Assembly (NCBI GenBank): GCA_036023115.1
Contig: JAYKKT010000086.1
Coordinates: 14,957,501 to 15,021,500 of the forward strand
Reading direction: 5' to 3'
DNA length: 64,000 bases
Source of the DNA: Brasenia schreberi
Taxonomy: Eukaryota; Streptophyta; Magnoliopsida; Nymphaeales; Cabombaceae
The notes below the pieces were generated by a model, which was not told the origin of the DNA, did no database searches, and was given only the letters and a program-made list of their open reading frames with translations. This document shows, one piece after another, positions 36,001-48,000 of this stretch. Numbering within the stretch: the stretch's first letter is position 1; each line of letters starts with the position of its first letter. The position numbers and the translations under genes are program-made.

Positions 36001-39000
36001 TAAAGGAGGGGGTTGCATTAGGTGGCCAACTGCTAGCTTAAAACTTTGTTGAGTTTAAAGGAGTGTGATGTTTTCAGCATGAATGCACCAGATTCCATCT
36101 GAACTCTGAAGTTACGCCTAGGAAGTCCTTGTGTTGCAGCCTCTAGCTGGCCCCACCTAGTGGTGGAAAAGGCTTAGGTAAGGTGAATCATGATGTACTT
36201 TGATTGAATTCACCTATACTAAAGGTTCATCTTGCATAGCAGTCTCAAGCAATGTTGTAAAAAGTGTATCGGAGCCCATATCACACTGGGCTCCGATATG
36301 GATAAACGTACTGTATCGTATGGTACAATATGGTATAATTTTTTTATTTAATGATTTAAAAAAACAACTATTAATAAATCTAGTTTAAGAAAAATTGAAA
36401 TTAACGAATATAAGATACTTATTTCTAACACAATCAACATTAAACAAAATTGAATCCAAAAGCTTGATTTGAATAAACAATCTTAAGAAAATTAGAAATG
36501 ATCAGTAAGAGAGAATGAATTTGTAAGCAATTTCCATGATTGTTAATCATATACAAAGTATAAAGTTACGAAGTACGAACTACATGAAAATAAACTAGTG
36601 AATGAAAGTCTAAAACCATAAATTCTAATAGAACCATCATCCATCCAAATATGAAAATTACAACAATTAGTCATTGATTTGTTACGTAAAACATAGATCA
36701 TAATCAACAAAAGCATTATAATTATTATAATAAAGGTTGCCAACATCATGATCATCATCACCACCATCACCATCATCTTCTCTTCCCCCCTGCAATTGGA
36801 TCCTCTAGTCTAACAACTTCCACATTATCATCTCCAATTTCTGCTTCTACTAATGGGTCGTATGGTACCTTTTTGCCCTTCTTGCGTCTCTTTGCATTTG
36901 TCTAAAAAAATAAAAGAAATAATACAACTATAATAAAACATTATATTTTTTGATTAATCGTTATTAATATAGAACTTAAGAAGAAGAACTAAGGAACAAT
37001 AAACATATTTTAAATACTTAAATCAAGTTACCTTTGTCTTAACTTCATACTGTATGCAATATAGACCAAATCACGAAGATGGGCATGCTCCAATTTGTTT
37101 CTCTTCTTCGTGTGAATGGGTTTAAAAAACTCCAATTTCTTTCGCATCTACAAGAACTACATGTTCGGCTCCATGTACGTTGAGCAAACCTCAACAAGTT
37201 TGGTGCATTTACACCAAAGCGAACCCAACATTCATCTAAAATAAAATACAATAATAAGAAACACTTAAAGTTAAATAATGCACAATCAAATGAAATAATT
37301 GATAACTTATCAAATATCATTAAAAACAAATGATACCTGGTTGCATTTGGGAGTGGAGTTGTATTGCAATTGACCTTTCACAGTCTTTAACATCGTATAT
37401 ATACCTGTTTAACTCTAAATGAATATTGCATTAACAGATGAATCTTGTCCAAGATCAATTGCATTTAGTATCCTCTTTTTAACTTACTTGATCTTTTATA
37501 AAGAACAAAATCTAATAGAAGGGTTAAGAAAATAAGAGTTGCATGCAAATCATGATGCATTTGTCGGTTCCACCGTGCATTAATACACTTCCAAACCTTC
37601 TTTAATAGTGATCATTTGCTATTAAGGTTTGCTTCTATTTTCAATATGGCTTTATCCATTGCATCATATATTTATATATAAAAGACATAGCATGCCTATA
37701 TTTACTGACTACCATTCTCATTACCTTAATAAAATGTATAATTATCCTTAAAAACTTACTTTAATTTTCTCAAAAATCAGTATTGAAAACATCTACTACT
37801 GCAATCCTCTCCCTTTTTCTCGATCACTAATAAAGCCCTATGCAAACATCTTTTTCAATGCATTTTTATGTACGACAAGACTTTGAACAATAATAATATT
37901 AGTGACAAATCTTGTCAATGAAGGTCTAATCAACTCCCTTAAACTAATGTGGATTTAGAAAGGTGATTATGAATAAACTTTATAACATTTTTGCATGCAT
38001 TAATTGTCCCATTAATACGTATCGTAACCACGATGTGATACAGGTAATTGTATCGCATAGAGGAACTTATTGTGCCGTATTGCCCGTATCGATATGCCGA
38101 AGGACCCTTTTAAAGGGTCCCTGGCCGAACAGAAACCCGTAGTTTTGCAGGTTTCTGCCTTCTATTGGCTTTGATACGGGCGATACGCTCAAGGACCCTT
38201 TTAAAGGGTCCCTAGCCGAATAGAAACCTGTAGTTTTGTGGGTTTCTGATTCTGTTGGCTTTCCTTCGCGTGTGTTCAGAGCTTCCCAACGCACTCTCCC
38301 CTGTCCTTGGTGTTGAAGGCTTGAAAGAAAGCGTTCTACGACGTCCGTGGAAGCCCCCAACTCAGATTGTGGTATATATTTTACATTTTTTGAGATTTTT
38401 TCTTTATATTTATTATTTTTTGAGATTTTTTTGGGTGTTTTTTTAATGAAAAAATATGATGTTATGAAGTGCGTGGATATGATTTATATTGCATTCGTGA
38501 AGTGGGAGACACTCTATTTGAGTGTTATGTAAAGATTGGGGATTTATGAAGTGCTTTTATTTTCAGGTTTTTATTGAATTGAAGTGCTCAATTGAGATGG
38601 TAGGAAGGGGTGGTGGGACTCCCAATCTTGGTCTGATGATCCGGCATGGCAGTGAGTTACAACAATTGAGGGTTCCCGATTGAAGATCAAATGTTTGTTT
38701 TGTGAGAAGGTGGTTAGTGGCGGAATTTCACGATTGAAACATTATCTAGCAGGGATTAGGAAAGAAGTTGGTCCTTGCACGGGCAGAGTTAGAAGTTTGT
38801 CAGAAGCCATTAAATGGAAATGTCTTCAGATGATTGAGAGCTTACATGAGAGGAGATAACACAAGGATGATTTAGGGAAGTTTGAGGAAGAGGATGATGA
38901 TTGGATTGACTAATAGTATTCCTCAGGTGGTAGAACAGAGGTTGATAGTAGTAGTTCTCGACCATCAAGCAGGAGAAGAAGATTGTTGAAGATTTTGAAA

Positions 39001-42000
39001 GTAGAAGTGGTAGAAGATGAAGGAGTAGAGGAAGAGCTTCTTTTAACATACATTTATTTTTTACTCCTAATACTACATATAATGCTCAACCTAGAATTCG
39101 TGTTGCTAGGGTAAATGGTTTTATGATGCATGCATTCCATTTAATGCAACAAAGAATTTTCATTTTCAAGAAATGACAGATGCAATTGTTAATATTGGTC
39201 CAATATACAAGATGCCCTCTTATCAAAAGTTGAGAGGAAAGTTATTAGATAAGACCGTTATTGAAGTGCAAGAATATTGTTCGACTTTGAGAGAGTTATG
39301 GAAGGAGACATGATGCACTATCATGGCATATGGATAGACAGATAGGCGATGAAGGACTTTGTTAAACTTTCTTGTTTACTGTCTTAAAGGACTTATGTTT
39401 TTGAGATCTCTGCATACTGCAGACATTCGATGGCAATAGTTTGATAAGGTGATATGCGAGGTTGGGCTAGAGAATGTAGTCTAATTCATGACAAATAATA
39501 CAACTAATTATAAAGCAATTGGGAAAGAGTTAGCAGATACTTATGGGACTTTCTATTGGACATCATGTACAGCTCATTGTTTAGATCTCATCCTTGAGGA
39601 TATTGGTGAGATGCATTAGATAAAGACAACAATTGAGTGTTGCCAAGATATCATCAAATTTATCTATAATCATGCCTTTATATTGTGTATTATGAGGAGA
39701 TATACATATGGTGAAGAGCTTCTTCGTAAAGCTACAACTCGGTTTGCAACTAATTTCTTATTTGTACAGAGCATTGTGAGAAAGAAACAAGTCTTGAAGA
39801 GAATGTTCTCCTCAGATGAGTGGCAACAATTTGCAGAGTTGCCTCAAAATAGAAGAAACAGAAAGTTGAATGAGATTTCAGAGACAATTTTTACGAGTAC
39901 ATTTTGGAATGCATGTGTTAGACTATTGAGGATTACATGTCTTTTAGTGAAGGTTTTTAGATTGGCTGATAGCGAGGAGAAACCATCTATGGGTTACCTT
40001 TATGAAATAATTTTAATAGAAGAAAGAGGGATTATGTGCTCGTGTGGAACATTAATGATAATAGATTAAACAAATAATTGTATCAGCCTATTCATGGAGC
40101 AACATATTACTTAAACCTAGCATTCAAGTACTCAGCAAGCTTAAAAAGAGACGGTGAGGTCAATCGAGGCATCATTAATTGTATAGACAGATTAGTTCCT
40201 GATGAGAGTATAGCATATGCTATACTTCGAGAGATGGAGATCTATGATAATGTTCTTCACTTGATGGGTTTGCTAGTAGCAATTCACAACCGCACTATTC
40301 TGGGCCCAGGTAAATTGTTTATCTTCATATTTAAGTTTCTTAAATCTTATATTATTATGGATTAAGTCTCTCATGTTTGTCTTTTTTTACAGATGTTTGG
40401 TGGAATAGGTTTGAAAGTGATTGCCCAAACCTTAGAGATTTTACAGTAAGAGTTTTGAACCAAACCTATAGTGCAATAGGTTGTGAAAGGAATTGGATTG
40501 TCTTTATACCTATTAAGTAGAGAGGAGATAAACAATAAGAAGAAAAAAACTTTTAAAGGTCGAAAACCCCAAAGTTTTTAAGTGAAAAATCGGGTGGAAT
40601 AGAAAGAAAGGGATTATGTCACGGATTTAACAAAAATCCTAAAAATAGAGAAAGGGATTAAGTAAAAAAACTCGATAATCTTAAGATTTCTCCACAAAAT
40701 CAACAAAAGCAATGATGTGGAAAGGGTTTGGGAACAAAAGATTGGAGTGAAATAGGGTTTGGTTTGAAAAAAATGAATTTTGGAAATTGAGATCTTGGGT
40801 TTTTATACCCATAAAAATCGACATCGACTCATATGATACAGGTTGTATTGCATGGTACGATACGATAAATAGCATAATGCGATACGCGTACCTGTATCGT
40901 GTCGTATTCTTATATGCTACACGATAAAATTGTATTATAGGATACGGTTTTAATAACATTAGTCTCGAGCCTTTATTGAAGGAGAAAGGTTGTAACAAAG
41001 CTATTAACGAGCATAAAACTTTTGCTCGATCTTTTTGAGGCAAGTAACTTTTTCAACAATAGTTTACTGGTTTCAATTAGAATCCCAAAGTTAGTGTGCT
41101 TGGGCCAGAATAGTAATTGGTGACATCTTAGGAGGCAATGTTGTAAATATCATATCGGACCTTGGATCGCATGGGGCATCGATACAACTGATTTTTAAAT
41201 TACATTTAAAAATTCGTTAAAAATGTTTTAAAAAATTAGAAAACATGAAAAAATTCTGCAACATTTACCATACCCAGAGGCAATGGATTCAATGTCAAAA
41301 CAAACTAAATTACTTTTATACATCGCTCTCGAGTCTCATTTTCAAACTTAGGATTGATGACTATTAATGAATATCGAATACATATAGGATTTTTAGAGAG
41401 AAAAGATTAAGTCTTGATGAGAAAAAGGGATAGACATGCAAGAGGAATCAAAGAAAACCTAGAGGGAGTCTAAATACACTTAAATATTGTTTTTTAAATA
41501 CAAGTTTTGAAACTTGCTGCGTATAATACGATATGCTCCGATATGGTGAGATAAATATGTTTTGTGATATAAGTACCTCAATTGTATTAGTTCAGGTACC
41601 GATACGTGTATCGTACGATATGATACCATTTTTACAACCTTGCTAGGAAGTCTTTGTGTCTCACCCTTAGGCCGACCCAATCTAGTATAGGAAACTAAGG
41701 AAAGGGCTTGGTTGAACTCTATGTTATCAATAGCGGTTAGCGGGCTGTTAGCGGTTGACCCTAATATAGCGGTAGCCGGGATATAGCGGATTTAGCGGTA
41801 AACTTTCATTTATGATTAAAAAATTATATATATATAATGAATTCTCTAATTTCTAAAAAATATCAAGAAACACGTAACTACTACTTTATCAAACTAAATA
41901 AACAAATTTTAAGAAGACAAACAATAAATTTCACGTGGCATATGCATATTGAATTGTTAAACTTATATTTAAAAATAAAAACATAAATGTAACCAAATTA

Positions 42001-45000
42001 TTCTATACATTAGGCATAATAAGTAAAAGAAACTAATATATATTATACTTATCGGCTCAAGTATGGATACAAATGACACTGACAATTGCCAGTAAAAGAA
42101 CTCTTACTCGTCTTAAAAAAAAGAAGTCAACTCTTCAACATAATCTGAACAAATACTATGATAAACTTCTACATGCACTTTTTGCATGCAAGGGTTTATA
42201 AACAAGGCTTTTTAAATTAAGGCTAAGATCTCATACTTCAATTTGGCATACTACTTCCCCATGTAGAGGTTTTCTTATGACCATTTTATTCATTTAACAT
42301 GTTTACTCAAATGACTTTTCACATCTCCAAGAGTCACCGAATGTATCCCTTTGTAGGACACTAACATAGCTTCGACAACTACCATGCTTGATGAGATATA
42401 AATTATTATTTTGAAAATACATCTTTTAGCTATTATGATAAACCATTATACAAATAAGCATGCAACAAAATAAGCATTTATAACCTGTGAAAGTAAATCT
42501 AAGTCAAAATATAACAAAATAAGCTAATATGTTTACTCAAATGACTTTTCAATCCCTTTATGGGACACTAACATAGCTTCAACAGCTACAATACTTGATG
42601 AGATATACATTATTATTTCGAAAATACATCTTTTAGCTATTATGATAAACCATTATACAAATAAACAAACAATAAAATAAATATTTATCAACATGTGCAA
42701 GTAAATCAAGTCAAAATATAACAAAATAAGCATGGATAAACCATCTTGTACACTATTCTTGATATAGCGGATCACTATAGCGGTCATAGCGCCGCTAATA
42801 GCAGCCAAGAAGGTCACCCGCTAATCTTCCAACGATATAGCGGTTCTCTAGCCGCTAATTCGCTATAGCGCGCTATAGCATGCTATTAACTACTTAGGTT
42901 GAACTAGATAGGGAAGGGCTTGGTTAAGTTTAAGTAAGATGAATCTGGGCTAAAAATTTCTGAAACTTGATGTCTCTGTTGTTATACTTTATACAACACA
43001 AGTATGTGTAAGAAGGGTATGACAAAAAGTTCATAGGTCACAGTGCAGACTTTATACAACACAAGTATGTGTAAAAAGGGTATGACAAAAAGTTCATATG
43101 TCACAGTGCAGAATATCGCTGTACTTATATAAAAAAAATTTGTACACACTTGTATCAGTGTCGCATTCATAGCTGGCAGGGCAATAGTCCACCTAACTGA
43201 AGTACCCTTGTGACATGAGTTAAACTTTGTGCTTATATTTTTTTGTTTCAAGAGATCTGCTAATTGGTGTTTGAAAGTACTTTCTTTAATAGGAACCATT
43301 TATTATAATTGAAGTACATTGTTTGGCTTTTATAACTGAAGTGAAATTGAGGTCGTATAATTGGTCAAATTTGTGTCTGTGACTAATCTTCCTATCCTTT
43401 TTGCTACTAAGAGTAGCTAACAGTGCTGGTTTTTCTTTACAATCATGAATGGCTAAAGTTTTGTCACCTTAATTCTTACCCTTTTTTCCTTTTAAAATGT
43501 AATTCATATTTATCATGCGGTATTTTCCTTATTTTCTAGTTAATATAGCATGATTCTTTTCATTGCAAATTTCAGGAAGATCTTTTTTTAATAATAAAAA
43601 AGACATTCTTTTCAGGTGGGTTACTATACAGTTTCTACAATATCGTTAACGTGTTATCATTAATCGAGTATAAGGCCTTTTCCTTGAAACTTATTATTGT
43701 AATTTCTCAGTGCAAGTAATCTTCACAACTCTCTCCAACATCCTTTTGATTTCACAAATTTGCTCTTTTGGTTTTCTTGTCTTGTTAGTCTTTTGAATAG
43801 CTAATTGTGTTTACTTAGATGAGTTAACAAAACATATTAAAGATGAAGTATCTTGGTGTATGTTATTTGCAGATGATATTGTGTTAGTGGATGAGTTTAA
43901 GGAAAAAGTTAATAGGAAATTGGAACTATGGAGAGAAACGCTATAAAGTAAAGACTTCCGACTTAGTAGAACAAAGACAAAATATATAAAACGTAAATTT
44001 GATGATTTGGGTACTTCAGAGGACATAAAAATTAAGATTGACACATATTGCATCCTTCACAAGGAAAGTTTTAAATACCTAGTGTCAATTTTTCAAAGTG
44101 ATGAAAAAATTGATGGAGATATTACGCATAGAATTAATGTCGATTGATTAAAATAGATAGGGGCATCATATATTATGTGTGATAAGAAGATACCATTAAA
44201 ATTAAAAGGTAATATTATAGAGCAATAATTAGACTTGCTATGTTCTATGGTTTTGAGTGTTGGGTAGTGAACAAAAAATGCCCATAGTATAAATGAAGAT
44301 GTTGAGATGAATGAGTGGTCACACAAGGAAAGATCATATATATAATGGGGTTATTAGAAACCAATTGGGAGTAGCACCAATGGAGGATAAAATGAGAGAA
44401 AATCGTTTAAGATGGTTTGGATATGTAGAAAGATGACCAAGGAACACTCCTATAAGAACAACAACAACTAAGCCTTTTCCCATAATAGATGGGGTCAGCT
44501 ACATGATTTTTTTTTAGAATCCATGGTAAGCCCGATAAAGTTTTATGTTGGCTGTCGAATGCCTAACGCAACCCTCCTCCTTTATCCGGGCTTGAGACTA
44601 GCCATGCAAGGGTGATCCCTTATACGGGCGGAGTTGGACACTCCTATAAGAATATATGAAAAATTAGATATTGAAAATGTTAAAAGAGGAAGAGAACGAC
44701 CACAAAAGTGTTGAAAAGAAACTATAAAGAATGATCTAGTTTATATTGAGTTAACTGCTAGCATGACACATGATAGGGCTCTGTGAAAACAAAGAATCCA
44801 TGTAGCCGACCCCATCTAGTATGGGAAAAGGCTTAGTTATTGTTGTTGTTGCTGTTATCATATCATCAATACTCAAAGTTGATCTACACTTCAGTACATG
44901 TTTTCTATGCTTTGACCTTTCTGTGTTGTTTCTGTGGCATTGCAGGAGTCAATCCTGTCTATTAGCTTTAGCAACAAGAGTTCTAGATATCTCTGTACTG

Positions 45001-48000
45001 GGGGAAGTGGTGAAGTGGTGAGAATATGGGATTTGCAAAGGAAACGTTGCATCAAATGGTTAAAGGGTCACACGGGAAGAATAACTGGTGTCGCCTACAC
45101 TTGCAAAGATGAACATTTGGCATCTATTAGCATAAAAGGAGATCTTATTCTCCACAATCTTGCTTCTGGTGCACGGGCCACAGAATTTAAGGATCCAAAT
45201 TCCCAGGTCCTTTTCTTATCCATATTTTTCCACTTTAATTTGAAATTGAGCTGACTAATTCTGATGTCATTCTTCTTTTTTGGTGGTCTTGTAATTTTGG
45301 ACTAACCTCTAACCAGCCTTTGTCATCTCTGTCTTAGGTATTGCGAGTGCTTGATTATTCACGATCTAGTAGGCATCTTTTGGTGACTGCAGGTGATGAT
45401 GGGTCCATAATTCTTTGGGACACAAATGGGCGTAATAGGAAGGTACCTGTCTTCTGACCTTCACAATATTATCTACTAATAAGACTGCGCTTATTTAGTA
45501 AACGTACACTTGAAGAGGCAGGATCCACTTTTAAGTAACAAACCTATTCTCTCTACACGCACTCACACACGTGCATAATACATACATACATACATACGAA
45601 TAACACAGGTGTTCTTGTGGCACGTGTGCATGTGCATGTACATATGTATTTATATTCATTTGCACATTTCTTGGCATGATATACAATCATATCAAGGCAT
45701 TAACAATGCTCTTTCCTTGGTTGAAAAGGGCTACCCTGTGTTATGTTTAACATTCACCTGGTCCTCTTCCATGCTTATAGAAACAACGATATGGGTTGTT
45801 CAAAGCCCAAGTGTCAGGAGACTTATACTTGACCTGCACTCGTTCTCCCTTATTTAATGTTTGATTGAGGCTTGCTAAATGCAAAATGTCCCAATGCTTC
45901 GGTGAAAGCTGTCTGGATGTGATATGATGTATCCCATCACGAATTTATTTTAAAATTTAAGATAATATTTAAAAACATTTAAAGTTCAAATATCAATTCT
46001 AACATACAACATGCTTGCTCAAATTTGCTTGATTAGGTTCCCATTTCACACTGAAATTATAAAAGTCAAATAGAAGGGCCTGATGTCCAATTATAGCACA
46101 AGAAGCCCATAAAAGAAGTAGCTTTATTTAACGAACTTACAAAACATTTTTCTCTTCTACTTCTACGTAAAGTAATAACATATGAAAATGCAATTTTAAG
46201 ATTAGAAAAAAGGATTTGTACAACTTCTACTATTTTAAATAGAGTAATGTATTATAATGCTTGCCTTAATAGTAGCGATGCATATCTTATGATGTAATGT
46301 GATACTAGCAGTACTGATAGATATGTTTACAACACAAACATTTTCATTTGTGCACAGGTCATTTAATATTTTCATAATCTATTTTGTCATCAAGGTGTTA
46401 GTAGATAAGTTTAAGGAAAAAGTTAATAGGAAATTAGAACTATAGAGAGAAACATTAGAAAGTAAATGCTTCTGACTTAGTAAAACAAAGACAGAATATA
46501 TGGAATATAAGTTTGATCATCAGAGGACATAGAAATTAAGATTGACATACATTGCATCCCTCACAAGGAAAGTTTTAATACCTAGGGTCAATTTTTCCTA
46601 GTGATGGAAAAATAGATGTAGATGTTACGCATAGAGTTAATGTTGGTGTGTTAAAATGGAGAGGGGCAACAAGTATTCTATTTGAAGAAGATACTAGTAA
46701 AGTTGAAAGGTAAATATTATAGAGCAACAATTAGACCTGCTATGTTTTATGGTTCTAAGTGTAGGTCCGTTAAGCATCAACATGTACAAAAGATGTCTGT
46801 AGTAGAAATGAAGATGTTGAGATGGATGAGTGGTCACACAAGGAAAGACCGTATACTTAATGAGGTTATTAGAAACAAATTGGGAGTAGTACCAATAGAG
46901 GATAAAATGAGGAAAAATCGTTTAAGATGGTTTGGACATGTAAAAAGACGGCCAAATGATGCTCCCGTGAGAAGATATGAAAAACTAGATTGTAAAAATG
47001 GTAAAAGAGGAAGAGAGCGACCGCAAAAGTATTGAAAAGAAACAATAAGGAATGATCTAGCTTATATTGAGTTAACTGCTAGAATGGCACATGATAGGGC
47101 TCTGTGGAAACAAAGAATCCATGTAGCCAACCCCATCTAGTATGGGAAAAGGCTTAGCTGTTGTATTTTGTCATCAAGCTTGCATTCTTTTACAAGAAAA
47201 TATTATCACTAGCATAGAATGGAATCCCTTTTTGCCATCCTGACCTGAGCAGACTGCCAATTACGAGACTAGCAAGCAGCCACAACAACAATTGGAGGAA
47301 CCCCATCTCAACAGGTTCGAACAATCCAGCCCAAAACTCTGAGGCTATGACCCTCAGCCTCAGGGTTTATGCTGGACTCAAACTACCTCTTCAATTTTGA
47401 TAAAGTGCTACCTTAACTAAATTCCATGTATCGAAGATTTGGACCAACTGGAGTGTGTCTTCTGACTCTTATCTGTCCTGTTTAGGTAATGATGAATAAA
47501 AGGTTAGAGATACGACAGTCAAAGACCGTTTGGCCTGAGAATTCTCTCTTGAGACCAAAAATCGTTCCAAGGCTATGCAGATGTTTGTGTTGATTTCTTT
47601 TGTTTTTACTTCTTTGAAACGTTTTCTCAATAATTGATCGTACAACTGTTGCATTGACCATTTGAATAGAAGTGCACATAGGGCCTTGTTTATCTGATTA
47701 AATAATGAAATTCATTTGCTAAAGTTGGAATGATGTAAGCAGTTAAGTAAGCCTTATTTACTTGCATCCGTGCTATGCTTGTCAGGATGTTAACTTCCCA
47801 TCAGGTTATGGTGTGTTATTATAGTCAATTTCCTTCATTTAGGGCTTTCCCAGCCTTCCCGTGACAAAAAGAGAGTGTAACTTGTATCTTCTATCATGGC
47901 AGGCTTCTTGGCTGAGGCAGCATTCAGCACCCACTACTGGTGTTTGCTTTTCACCTTCAAACGACAAGGTCTTGGTTTTTCCTGGCTGTGTTGCTCATGT

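Larger units (their letters stand above)
36250..40961 (+). mobile_element. hAT transposon (4.7 kb) in NEDD1 intron 2
   Basis: Terminal repeats AATGTTGTAAAAAGTGTATC (left, after a C at 36250) and AATGTTATTAAAACCGTATC (inverted right). 8-bp duplications GTCTCAAG (36242-36249) and GTCTCGAG (40962-40969), one mismatch. It encodes a decayed BED/DUF659 transposase at 38640-40520. Both ends are rich in GTATCG/CGATAC words. Two near-copies of a palindromic subterminal segment occur at 38097-38262. Confidence 0.85.
36207..41710 (+). mobile_element. Au-like SINE, copy B, split by two hAT insertions
   Basis: The SINE can be reassembled by position from 36207-36249, 40970-41135 and 41651-41710. Compared with copy A, the pieces follow in order: GGTTCATCTTGCATAGCAGT CTCAAG, then CCTTTATTGAAGGAGAAAGG TTG, then CTAGGAAGTCTTTGTGTCTC and GGCCGACCCAATCTAGTATA GG. 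The interruptions are the hAT elements 36250-40961 and 41136-41642. A third hAT, 41719-42897, lies directly behind its 3' end. Confidence 0.7.

Noticed and set aside
36543..36776. Met/Ile-rich minus frame inside the hAT
   Set aside because: Derived from ATCATCATC-type simple sequence; no domain.
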